Positions 28,887-36,862 of a stretch of 64,000 nt of DNA are shown in pieces. Position 1 is the first letter of the stretch. Every line of letters begins with the position of its first letter. The notes under the pieces were generated by a model. It searched no databases, was not told the DNA's origin, and saw nothing but the letters and a program-made list of their open reading frames with translations. The stretch comes from Pseudomonas oleovorans subsp. oleovorans. Its GTDB lineage: Bacteria; Pseudomonadota; Gammaproteobacteria; Pseudomonadales; Pseudomonadaceae. The translations under genes were made by a program, and so were the position numbers. Location: contig NZ_NIUB01000011.1 in NCBI RefSeq assembly GCF_002197815.1, forward strand, positions 62,001 through 126,000, given 5' to 3'.

Positions 28887-29508
28887 CGTCAACGTCTACT
28901 CACAACGTCCCGCCGACATCGCCGGGCAATCGCCGCTGCACCACGCCGGCCTGCATGAGCTGGTCGGCAAGGGCCGCAAGAACGCCGGTATCACCCTGCG
29001 CGAGAAGAAACTGCGCGGGCATCTGGTGATTCGTGGGGATGCCAAGGACGCCGGTTTCTCCGGCGGTGTGCACAAGGCCCTGGGTCTGGAACTGCCGGTG
29101 GCGCTGACCCTGGTCGCCGACGGCGACACCTCGCTGCAGTGGCTGGGCCCGGACGAATGGCTGCTGATCGTGCCCGGCGGCAGCGAGTTCGAGGTCGAGC
29201 GCCGGCTGCGCGAAGCGCTGGATGGCCAGCATATCTCGGTGGTCAACGTCAGCGGCGGACAGACCCTGCTGGAGCTGTCCGGGCCGAAGGTGCGTGAGCT
29301 GCTGATGAAATCGACCAGCTACGACGTGCACCCGAGCAACTTCCCGGTGGGCAAGGCGGTGGGCACGGTGTTCGCCAAGTCCCAACTGGTGATTCGCCAC
29401 ACTGGCGAGGAGACCTGGGAGCTGGTGATCCGCCGCAGCTTCGCCGACTACTTCTGGCTGTGGCTGCAGGATGCCAGTGCCGAGTATGGGTTGGCGGTTG
29501 AGGCCTGA
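28879..29508 (+). CDS. soxG: Sarcosine oxidase gamma subunit
   Basis: Small subunit of 209 residues that completes the heterotetramer. Recognisable gamma-subunit sequence includes LQWLGPDEWLLIVP near 89-102, VVNVSGGQTLLELSGPKV near 121-138, and RRSFADYFWLWLQDA at the C-terminus. I use the ATG at 28879, which overlaps soxA by eight bases; upstream in-frame codons lie inside soxA. Confidence 0.93.
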   Translation: MSNVNVYSQRPADIAGQSPLHHAGLHELVGKGRKNAGITLREKKLRGHLVIRGDAKDAGFSGGVHKALGLELPVALTLVADGDTSLQWLGPDEWLLIVPGGSEFEVERRLREALDGQHISVVNVSGGQTLLELSGPKVRELLMKSTSYDVHPSNFPVGKAVGTVFAKSQLVIRHTGEETWELVIRRSFADYFWLWLQDASAEYGLAVEA

Positions 29509-29655
29509 AGCTGAACCTGAGGTATACGCGGACAGCTCCCTCTTCCTCCCGGAGACGACTGCATGGAGCAGGAGGTAGGGGGCGCAGGATGCCAACGCTG
29601 AGGGGAGTTCGCTATTACGTGTGTCTGGCGTGGGTCTCACAAGCAGCCACGAACA

Positions 29656-29755
29656 ACCCCCTCTCCCTCCGGGAGAGGGGTGGGGTGAGGGAAGGGGCAG
29701 ACCGAGTTGTGTCGGATAGCCCTCACCCCCGGCCCCTCTCCCAAGGGAGAGGGGT
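29656..29755. repeat. CCCTCTCCC-type intergenic palindrome, copy 3
   Basis: Left hairpin CCCCTCTCCCTCCGGGAGAGGGG, right hairpin CCCCTCTCCCAAGGGAGAGGGG, joined by about 45 bases. It lies between soxG and purU and ends within 25 bases of the purU start, so its right arm sits close to the purU ribosome binding site. Confidence 0.8.
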
Positions 29756-29775
29756 GAACAGCAATGGAGTCTATT

Positions 29776-30639
29776 ATGAGCCGCACCCCCGACACCTGGA
29801 TTCTCACCGCCCATTGCCCGAGCGTGCTCGGCACCGTGGACGCGGTGACGCGCTTTCTCTTCGAGCAGCGCTGCTACGTCACCGAGCACCACAGCTTCGA
29901 TGACCGGCTGTCCTCGCGCTTTTTCATCCGCGTCGAGTTCCGCCAACCGCAGGACTTCGACGAGGCCGCCTTCCGCGCTGGCGTTGCCGAGCGTCTGGCG
30001 CCCTTCGACATGCAGGTCGAGCTGACCCCGCCGGGCTACCGCGCCAAGGTGGTGCTGATGGTGTCCAAGGCCGACCACTGCCTGCATGACTTGCTGTATC
30101 GCCAGCGCATCGGCCAGTTGGCCATGGACGTGGTGGCGGTGGTGTCCAACCACCCGGATCTGGAACCGCTGGCGCGCTGGCACGGCATTCCCTACCACCA
30201 TTTCCCGCTCGATCCGGCCGACAAGCCGGCGCAAGAGCGCAAGGTGCTGCAGGTGATCGAGGACACCGGCGCGGAGCTGGTGGTGCTCGCCCGCTACATG
30301 CAGGTGCTGTCGCCCGAGCTGTGTCGCCGGCTGGACGGCTGGGCGATCAATATCCACCACTCGCTGCTGCCCGGTTTCAAGGGCGCCAAGCCCTACCACC
30401 AGGCCTACCAGAAGGGCGTCAAGTTGGTCGGTGCCACGGCGCACTACATCAACAACGACCTCGACGAGGGGCCGATCATCGCCCAGGGCGTGGAGGCGGT
30501 GGATCACGCGCATTACCCGGAGGACCTGATCGCCAAGGGCCGCGATATCGAATGTCTGACCCTGGCCCGCGCCGTCGGCTACCACATCGACCGCCGTGTG
30601 TTCCTCAATGCCAACCGCACTGTGGTGCTCAACGCCTGA
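29776..30639 (+). CDS. purU: Formyltetrahydrofolate deformylase
   Basis: Hydrolyses 10-formyl-tetrahydrofolate to tetrahydrofolate and formate, recycling folate during one-carbon overflow. It has 287 residues: an N-terminal ACT domain (TWILTAHCPSVLGTVDAV) and a formyltransferase-fold domain with the catalytic region INIHHSLLPGFKGAKPYHQA and the conserved ATAHYINNDLDEGPII. The ATG at 29776 follows GGAG by six bases; the in-frame ATG four codons earlier has no site. Its place after soxG fits disposal of one-carbon units from sarcosine. Confidence 0.94.
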   Translation: MSRTPDTWILTAHCPSVLGTVDAVTRFLFEQRCYVTEHHSFDDRLSSRFFIRVEFRQPQDFDEAAFRAGVAERLAPFDMQVELTPPGYRAKVVLMVSKADHCLHDLLYRQRIGQLAMDVVAVVSNHPDLEPLARWHGIPYHHFPLDPADKPAQERKVLQVIEDTGAELVVLARYMQVLSPELCRRLDGWAINIHHSLLPGFKGAKPYHQAYQKGVKLVGATAHYINNDLDEGPIIAQGVEAVDHAHYPEDLIAKGRDIECLTLARAVGYHIDRRVFLNANRTVVLNA

Positions 30640-30657
30640 ACACGAGGCTACCTGGCT

Positions 30658-30892
30658 GTAGGGTGGGTCGGGCGGCGCTCCGCTTCAGCCCACAGGCTTT
30701 TTCGGTAGGCTAAAGTGGAAGGCCGCCCGGCCCACCCTAGAGAAGGAGTCGCAACGTAAAACGCTATTTGGTGGGCTAAAGCCCACCCTACGGTAACAAC
30801 GGTGCCATTTGTAGGGTGGGCTTTAGCCCACCAGGCGCAACGGAAGAACGTAATTGGTGGGCTAAGGCGGATCGCCGCTCGGCCCACCCTAC
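30658..30892. repeat. Cluster of GTAGGGTGGGC repeats between purU and fdhA
   Basis: The 373-base gap 30640-31012 contains several arms of one repeat in alternating orientation: 30658-30693 and 30717-30739 (long form with a GGCGGC-containing centre), 30768-30791 and 30811-30832 (short palindromic form around GGGCTTTAGCCC), and 30854-30892 (long form). They could fold into a series of hairpins. No gene is seen in the gap. The same unit occurs at 2266-2325. Confidence 0.82.
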
Positions 30893-31012
30893 GGAAACCG
30901 CCCTGCCAGGCTTTACCGGCGGTTTCCGGCAACAGATGCAACAAGCTCCAGTGCAAGGTCGCGCGGCCCGTCGGTCGCGTCTTGTGTCCACAACAAGAAA
31001 GGAGAGTTACGC

Positions 31013-32212
31013 ATGTCTGGTAATCGTGGTGTGGTTTATCTCGGTACGGGCAAGGTCGAAGTGCAGAAGATCGACTACCCGAAAATGCAGGATCCGCGCG
31101 GCAAGAAGATCGAGCACGGGGTCATCCTGAAAGTCGTTTCCACCAATATCTGTGGCTCCGACCAGCACATGGTGCGTGGCCGTACCACCGCACAGGTCGG
31201 CCTGGTGCTGGGCCACGAGATCACCGGTGAGGTGATCGAGAAGGGCCGCGATGTCGAGCGTCTGCAGATCGGCGATCTGGTTTCCGTTCCCTTCAACGTC
31301 GCCTGCGGTCGCTGCCGCAGCTGCAAGGAACAGCACACCGGCGTCTGCCTGACCGTCAACCCAGCGCGTGCCGGTGGCGCCTACGGCTACGTCGACATGG
31401 GCGACTGGACCGGCGGTCAGGCCGAATACGTGCTGGTGCCCTACGCCGACTTCAATCTGCTCAAGCTGCCGGACCGCGACAAGGCCATGGAGAAGATCCG
31501 TGACCTGACCTGCCTGTCCGACATTCTGCCCACCGGTTACCACGGTGCGGTCACTGCGGGCGTTGGCCCGGGCAGCACCGTCTACGTCGCCGGTGCCGGC
31601 CCGGTCGGTCTGGCCGCCGCCGCTTCGGCGCGTCTGCTCGGCGCCGCCGTGGTCATAGTCGGCGACGTCAACCCGGTGCGCCTGGCCCATGCCAAGGCGG
31701 TGGGCTTCGAGATCGCCGACCTGTCCAAGGACACGCCGCTGCATGAGCAGATCGCCGAGCTGCTCGGCGAGCCGGAAGTCGATTGCGCCATCGACTGCGT
31801 GGGCTTCGAGGCCCGCGGTCACGGCCATGACGGCGCGCAGCACGAGGCCCCGGCCACCGTGCTCAACTCGCTGATGCAGGTCACCCGCGTGGCCGGCAAG
31901 ATCGGTATTCCCGGCCTCTACGTCACCGAAGACCCGGGCGCGGTGGACGCGGCGGCGAAGATCGGCGCCCTGAGCATCCGCTTCGGCCTCGGCTGGGCCA
32001 AGTCGCACAGCTTCCACACCGGCCAGACCCCGGTGATGAAGTACAACCGCGCGCTGATGCAGGCCATCATGTGGGATCGCATCAACATCGCCGAGGTGGT
32101 CGGTGTGCAGGTCATCAGCCTGGACGATGCGCCGCGTGGCTACGGCGAGTTCGATGCCGGCGTGCCGAAGAAATTCGTCATCGACCCGCATAAGACCTTC
32201 AGTGCGGCGTGA
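31013..32212 (+). CDS. fdhA: Glutathione-independent formaldehyde dehydrogenase
   Basis: Zinc- and NAD-dependent medium-chain dehydrogenase of 399 residues that oxidises formaldehyde to formate. Catalytic zinc ligands lie in VSTNICGSDQHM (Cys47) and GLVLGHEITGEV (His and Glu). The structural zinc loop is CGRCRSCKEQHTGVC near 98-112. The Rossmann motif is VAGAGPVGLAAAASARLLG. It detoxifies the formaldehyde released by the GbcAB and sarcosine oxidase steps. ATG at 31013 with AAAGGAGAG upstream. Confidence 0.96.
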   Translation: MSGNRGVVYLGTGKVEVQKIDYPKMQDPRGKKIEHGVILKVVSTNICGSDQHMVRGRTTAQVGLVLGHEITGEVIEKGRDVERLQIGDLVSVPFNVACGRCRSCKEQHTGVCLTVNPARAGGAYGYVDMGDWTGGQAEYVLVPYADFNLLKLPDRDKAMEKIRDLTCLSDILPTGYHGAVTAGVGPGSTVYVAGAGPVGLAAAASARLLGAAVVIVGDVNPVRLAHAKAVGFEIADLSKDTPLHEQIAELLGEPEVDCAIDCVGFEARGHGHDGAQHEAPATVLNSLMQVTRVAGKIGIPGLYVTEDPGAVDAAAKIGALSIRFGLGWAKSHSFHTGQTPVMKYNRALMQAIMWDRINIAEVVGVQVISLDDAPRGYGEFDAGVPKKFVIDPHKTFSAA

Positions 32213-32325
32213 CGTCGTGACCTGGGCTTAGTCCCAGGCCGCTACCTTTCACGACAAAGGCGCAGTTGTTGGCGTCGTCTTTCGGGAGCCCGCAGGCTAA
32301 TGCTGATCAGATAAGTTCGTCACCA

Positions 32326-32357
32326 CCCCCTCCTACTTGCAGTAGAGGGGGCGCTTT
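32326..32357 (+). terminator. Terminator-like hairpin after fdhA
   Basis: Stem CCCCCTCCTACT / AGTAGAGGGGG with one bulge, loop TGC, followed by CGCTTTT. It lies inside the mini-element and is now the first strong hairpin after fdhA. Confidence 0.55.
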
Positions 32358-32359
32358 TC

Positions 32360-32419
32360 GTAGGAGCCAGCTTGCTGGCGATGCTTTTTATGGCGGATCG
32401 CCGGCAAGCCGGCTCCTAC
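32360..32419. repeat. REP inverted pair downstream of fdhA
   Basis: Arms GTAGGAGCCAGCTTGCTGGC and (inverted) GTAGGAGCCGGCTTGCCGGC around a short spacer; same family as 23995-24062. It is nested inside the IS4-ended mini-element. Confidence 0.8.
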
Positions 32420-32487
32420 AAAGATCGAGTGCAACGGCTTAACTGACTGGCATTAGCCTGCGGGCTCCCATTTTCTGTTACGTGCAA

Positions 32488-33378
32488 TCACTGCCACTCG
32501 GCACGGATTTGCGCGATGCGCGCGTCCTTCTCCTGCCAGAGTTGAGTGACCCAGTCCTGCATGTACTGGCGAAATACCGGGTCGTTCTGGTAGTCGCCCT
32601 GCCACAGTTCGGCAGCCAGGTTGCGCGTCTGGATATCGACGATCACCTTGCCCACTTGGCCGCTGAGCAAGGCCCAGAAGCCAGGGGGATTGCCCTCGGG
32701 ATAGACCAACGTAACGTCCAGCACGGCGTCGATCTGCTCACCCAATGTAGCGAGTACGAAGGCCACACCGCCGGCTTTGGGCTTGAGCAGGTAGCGGTAG
32801 GGTGATTGTTGCTGAGCCTGCTTGGCGGGTGTGAAGCGAGTGCCTTCGAGGAAGTTGACCACGGTCACCGGCAAGCGCTTGAACTTCTCGCAGGCGGCCT
32901 TGGTGATCTCCAGATCCTTGCCCTTCATGTGCGGGTTCTTGTCGAGGAAGGCCTTGGAGTAACGCTTCATGAAGGGGTAATCGAGCGCCCAGAAGGCCAG
33001 GCCGAGAAAGGGCACCCAGATCAGTTGCTGCTTGAGGAAGAACTTGAAGTAGGGCGTCCTGCGGTTGAAGGCCTGCACCAGGGCGGGAATATCGACCCAC
33101 GACTGGTGATTGCTGATCACCAGGTAGGAGTGGTCTCTGCGCAGCTCGGCGTTGCCGCGGATGTCCCAGTGTGTCGGCGTCAGCAGGGCGAAGATGCGTT
33201 TGCAGTTCTCCGCCCAAAATTCGGCCACCCACATCACCCCGCGCGAGCAGGCATCGCGCGCCGCCTGGCCCGGCAGGACGAACTTGGCCAGGGCGATCAG
33301 CAGCAGTGGGCCGATCAGCAGCAGGGTGTTACCCAGCAGCAGAATGACATTGAGTAGACCGATCAACAGGGGGCGCAT
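32488..33378 (-). CDS. 1-acyl-glycerol-3-phosphate acyltransferase-like protein (PlsC/YihG type)
   Basis: A 296-residue inner-membrane acyltransferase. A long hydrophobic N-terminus (residues 4-31) anchors it. The catalytic HX4D motif is NHQSWVD (His91, Asp96), and the glycerol-phosphate-binding motif is FLEGTRF near 177-183. It is longer than the biosynthetic PlsC (about 240-260) and resembles E. coli YihG, an accessory lysophosphatidate acyltransferase. Acyl specificity cannot be read. Divergent from the HD-GYP gene. Confidence 0.88.
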   Translation of the reverse strand: MRPLLIGLLNVILLLGNTLLLIGPLLLIALAKFVLPGQAARDACSRGVMWVAEFWAENCKRIFALLTPTHWDIRGNAELRRDHSYLVISNHQSWVDIPALVQAFNRRTPYFKFFLKQQLIWVPFLGLAFWALDYPFMKRYSKAFLDKNPHMKGKDLEITKAACEKFKRLPVTVVNFLEGTRFTPAKQAQQQSPYRYLLKPKAGGVAFVLATLGEQIDAVLDVTLVYPEGNPPGFWALLSGQVGKVIVDIQTRNLAAELWQGDYQNDPVFRQYMQDWVTQLWQEKDARIAQIRAEWQ

Positions 33379-33561
33379 GGCAACTCCTTGGCAGGCGTGG
33401 ACGCCGCATCATAAGCACCTGTTGGGTGTGGCTCAAAATCGTCACCAGTGGCCTATGGCCATTTTTTGTCAAAGCCCTGATGCGGGTCAGTGTGAAAAAA
33501 CAGGGAATTATCCGACAATGACAAGGCCCAGCTCCCGGACTCCCTCGCCAACCCGTTCTGG

Positions 33562-34809
33562 ATGATGTCGATGTTGAAACGCATTGCGGTGGCCGATCTG
33601 CGGATCGGTATGTACATCCAGGAGTTTTGCGGATCATGGATGGATCACCCCTTCTGGAAGTCCAAGTTCATGCTCAGCTCGGAAAAGGATCTGGCCCGCA
33701 TTCACAGCAGTGCGATCACCGAGCTGTGGATCGATGTCGGCAAGGGGGCTGATGTAGCCCCAGGTGTGCAGGCCACGACCGAAGAAGAGGCCGAATGCGA
33801 GGCCGAAGCGCGGCTGCTGGCCGCCATCGAGCCGCCCAAGGTCAAAGCCCTGTCGATGGAGCAGGAGCTGGAACAGGCCGTCAAACTCTGCGCGCGTTCC
33901 CGGCAGGCGGTCATGGAGATGTTTAACGATGCGCGCATGGGGCAGGCGCTGCAGTTCGAGCAGGCCGAGGCCCTGGTCGAGGAGATTTCCGAATCGGTTC
34001 TGCGTCATCCCAACGTGCTGATCAGCCTGGCGCGGCTCAAGCACAGCAACGAATACACCTACATGCACTCGGTTGCCGTATGCGCGCTGATGATCGCGCT
34101 GGCGCGCAAGCTCGGCTTGCCCGACGATGCCGTGCGTGAGGCCGGGCTGGCCGGGCTGCTGCATGACATCGGCAAGATGGCCGTCCCGCAGGAGCTGCTG
34201 GACAAGCCCGGCAAGCTTACCGACACCGAGTTCGCCAAGGTGCGCAAGCACCCGGAGGAAGGCGGCAGCATTCTGCTGGCGAGCAAACAGATCAGCGCGC
34301 TGGTGCTCGACGTATGCCTGCATCACCACGAAAAGGTCGACGGCAGTGGCTATCCTCACCGTCTGCAGGGTGACCAGATCAGCCTGATGGCGAAGATGGG
34401 CGCGGTCTGCGACGTGTATGACGCCATCACCTCGAACCGTCCCTACAAGCAGGGCTGGGACCCGGCCGAGTCGATCCGCAAGATGGCCGAGTGGAAGGGG
34501 CACTTCGACGAGGCCGTGTTCCAGGCCTTCGTCAAAACGGTTGGCATCTACCCGGTCGGCGCGCTGGTGCGCCTGCAGAGCGGGCGTCTGGCGGTGGTCA
34601 TGGAGCAGAATCCCAAGGCGCTGCTGGCGCCCAGGGTCAAGGTGTTCTTCTCGACCAAGTCGCGCTTGCCGCTGCCGCAAAGCATCGTCGACCTGAGCAA
34701 GATTACCGACCAGGACCGTATCGTCGGGCGCGAGTCGGCCGAAGAGTGGGGGTTCGAGCGGCTCGACGAGTTGTGGAGTGGGATGGATCTGGAGGGGCGC
34801 GGCCGCTGA
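33562..34809 (+). CDS. HD-GYP domain cyclic-di-GMP phosphodiesterase with DUF3391
   Basis: Predicted to hydrolyse cyclic-di-GMP, lowering biofilm signals. It has 415 residues. DUF3391 occupies about 1-140 (LKRIAVADLRIGMYI). The HD-GYP domain carries GLLHDIGKMAVP, the GYP motif HHEKVDGSGYP, and DVYDAITSNRPYK, with all metal ligands present. No transmembrane segment, so cytoplasmic. The start is uncertain: ATGs at 33562, 33565 and 33571 lie within nine bases and none has a strong ribosome binding site; homologues usually begin MLKRI, which would favour 33571. Confidence 0.9.
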   Translation: MMSMLKRIAVADLRIGMYIQEFCGSWMDHPFWKSKFMLSSEKDLARIHSSAITELWIDVGKGADVAPGVQATTEEEAECEAEARLLAAIEPPKVKALSMEQELEQAVKLCARSRQAVMEMFNDARMGQALQFEQAEALVEEISESVLRHPNVLISLARLKHSNEYTYMHSVAVCALMIALARKLGLPDDAVREAGLAGLLHDIGKMAVPQELLDKPGKLTDTEFAKVRKHPEEGGSILLASKQISALVLDVCLHHHEKVDGSGYPHRLQGDQISLMAKMGAVCDVYDAITSNRPYKQGWDPAESIRKMAEWKGHFDEAVFQAFVKTVGIYPVGALVRLQSGRLAVVMEQNPKALLAPRVKVFFSTKSRLPLPQSIVDLSKITDQDRIVGRESAEEWGFERLDELWSGMDLEGRGR

Positions 34810-34923
34810 GACTGTGCTGCAAAAGCCATCTGTCGTCACTCCCGCTATGGCGTGAGCCCAGATGCTTTGCAGGTTTTGGATACCCGCTGCGCGGGCATGA
34901 CGATTTTTTCAGTGTTTCCCTGA

Positions 34924-35367
34924 CGGCGTGCGGGTGAGGCTGGGCGAGGCTTCGCCGTGGTCGCTGATGAAGTGCGCTCGCTGTCCAATCGCACCCAGGA
35001 CTCGACCCAGGAAATCGCCCAGACCGTGGACAACCTGCAGCGCGTGGTTGGACAGTCGGTCACCCTGATGGAAGAAGCCTGCAGCCAGGCCGACGGCGAC
35101 ATCGGCAGCGTGCTGGCCATGGGTGATGAACTGCAGAACATCGTCGACTCGGTGCAGCGCGTCAGCGACCGACTGGCGCAGATCGCCACGGCTGCCGAGC
35201 AGCAGGCGGCCACCGCCGATGAGGTCAGTGGCAATATCCAGCAGGTCGATCAGGCCGCCGGACAACTGCTCGATGGCGCCCAGGCCGTGAGCAGCGCTGC
35301 CGAGCAACTGCGCCTAGGCAGCGAAAGGGCTGGTGCAGAATATACCGGGCGCTTCACCCTCAGCTGA
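34924..35367 (+). pseudogene. Methyl-accepting chemotaxis protein, 5'-truncated remnant
   Basis: The frame opens just after a stop at 34921-34923 and encodes only the tail of the signalling domain of a chemoreceptor: AGEAGRGFAVVADEVRSL, then heptad-rich coiled coil (ATAAEQQAATADEVSGNI) to the stop at 35367. The sensor, membrane helices, HAMP and the hairpin tip before AGEAGRGF are missing. No start codon or promoter suits it, so it is a fossil. The 114 bases before it, after the HD-GYP gene, hold nothing recognisable. Confidence 0.85.
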
Positions 35368-35524
35368 AGCCAGGGAAAGATTGCAGAGGTCGTCATGATC
35401 CACGCAGGCGGGCGCCCGGAATATCCGGGTTGCTGTCGCCGATAAACGGCTTGTAGAACATTACCGGGCTGACCTGGCTGGCCAACTCTGCTAAAAACAC
35501 TGCAAACAACGCGGAGCCCCCAGC

Positions 35525-35965
35525 ATGAAAACGGTTGCCGAACTGCTCAGAACCAAGTCCAACACCTTTCTCTACAGCGTCGACGCGGACGACTCCCTGC
35601 TCGATGGGCTGCGCATCATGGCGGAAAAGGGCGTTGGTGCGCTCGTGGTGCTCTCCGGCGGACGTATGGTCGGCATCGTCAGCGAGCGCGATTACGTGCG
35701 CAAGGCGGCACTGGCCGACCGCTCGATGCTGGATGCCAAGGTCAACACGATCATGACCCGTGAGGTGATCAGCGTCAGCCCGCGTGACAATCTGCAATAT
35801 TGCATGCAACTGATGACCGAGCGTCGCCTGCGTCACCTGCCGGTGCTGGCCGAGGGCGAACTGATTGGCCTGCTGTCCATCGGTGACCTGGTCAAGGAAA
35901 CCATTGCCGAACAGGCCGACCTGATCCGTCAGCTGGAGCAGTACATCCGCGGCGAGATTCCCTGA
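35525..35965 (+). CDS. CBS-domain pair protein
   Basis: A 146-residue cytoplasmic protein made of two CBS motifs (about 8-60 and 76-130), which typically bind adenosine nucleotides. Signature stretches are GVGALVVLSGGRMVGIVSERD and LRHLPVLAEGELIGLLSIGDL. A helical tail (DLIRQLEQYIRGEIP) ends it. Regulatory target unknown. The frame is intact although both neighbours are decayed. ATG at 35525 follows a GCGGAG site. Confidence 0.88.
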   Translation: MKTVAELLRTKSNTFLYSVDADDSLLDGLRIMAEKGVGALVVLSGGRMVGIVSERDYVRKAALADRSMLDAKVNTIMTREVISVSPRDNLQYCMQLMTERRLRHLPVLAEGELIGLLSIGDLVKETIAEQADLIRQLEQYIRGEIP

Positions 35966-36177
35966 GCGCGTAGCCCAATGCAATCCGGGAAGTCGTCCGT
36001 TCACTCCCCCGGATTCCATCCGTATATGGACTCCTCCCGTTTTGCCAGTTGCGTAGGGCGGGTGCAACCCGCCAACCACCCCTGACGGGCTGCCCCAGTC
36101 CTACGCTATCGCCCGCTTGATGCATGATCCGGCCCCCGGCAGTCTGCCGCTGTTGCCCAACAGGTGCAGGACGCCCG

Positions 36178-36862
36178 ATGCCGCAGATACTCGTAGACGA
36201 AGACTAAGCCGCGATTGCCGATACGCTGGTCTATGCCCTGCAGGCTGAAGGCTTCGTCACGCACTGGTCGAGCCTGGGCGGCGAGGCGCTGACGCTGCTG
36301 GAAAATGGCGCCTTCGACCTGGCCATTCTCGACGTCGGTCTGCCCGATATCAGCGGCTTCGAAGTGTGCAAGCGCCTGCGTCTCTTCTCCGAACTACCGG
36401 TGATCTTCCTCACCGCGCGCAGCGAGGAGATCGACCGCGTGGTGGGTCTGGAAATCGGCGCCGACGACTACGTGGTCAAACCCTTCAGCCCGCGTGAGGT
36501 CGCCGCCAGGGTCAAGGCCATCCTCAAACGCGTGGCGCCGCGTGAAGCACCAGCAGCCAGCGCGCCGAGAACCTTTCAGATCGATGATGCCGCCTTTCGC
36601 ATTCACTACCATGGCCAGGCCCTGAGCCTGACCCGCCACGAATTTCGCCTGCTGCGCACGCTGCTCGGCCAGCCACGCCGGGTCTATGCGCGCGAGCAAT
36701 TGCTCGATGCCCTCGGCGTGGCCAGTGAGGCCGGCTACGAGCGCAACATCGACAGCCATATCAAGAGTGTGCGCGCCAAACTGCGCGCCATCGCCCCGCG
36801 CGAAGAGGCGATCCAGATGCATCGCGGCCTGGGCTACAGTTTCGAAGCGGGGGGCCTGAGTC
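36178..36862 (+). pseudogene. creB: CreB response regulator, interrupted by a nonsense codon
   Basis: OmpR-type regulator of the CreBC two-component system. From the ATG at 36178 the frame reads MPQILVDED and then TAA at 36205-36207, where CreB has a GAA codon; the frame then continues as AAIADTLVYALQAEG. The phospho-acceptor region LAILDVGLPDISG, the KPFSP motif, and the winged-helix (RHEFRLLRTLLGQP, GYERNIDSHIKSVR) are all present. Near the 3' end a run of six G at 36849-36854 appears to hold one extra base, moving the expected stop out of frame. At least two lesions, so CreB is unlikely to be made. Confidence 0.85.

Larger units (their letters stand above)
32284..32469. mobile_element. IS4-ended mini-element carrying a REP pair, apparently splitting a terminator
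   Basis: A 186-base palindrome-bounded segment. The outer arms GGGAGCCCGCAGGC and GCCTGCGGGCTCCC (32284-32297, 32456-32469) look like one hairpin cut in half. Inside them lie IS4-like ends, TAATGCTGATCAGATAAG at 32298-32315 and its partner TAATGCCAGTCAGTTAAG (reverse complement of 32438-32455); each matches the IS4 terminal repeat I recall in 16 of 18 positions. The inner 10 bases of the two outer arms agree in 8 of 10 positions as a possible target duplication. The interior holds a hairpin (32326-32351) and a REP pair (32360-32419). No transposase. Confidence 0.5.

Noticed and set aside
26316-28892. An 858-codon open frame antisense to soxA
   Set aside because: Its composition is the typical shadow of a high-GC gene on the other strand; soxA shows clear domains and motifs.
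30658-30892. Possible short CRISPR array
   Set aside because: Arms alternate in orientation and vary in length, spacers are not of constant size, and no cas genes are near.
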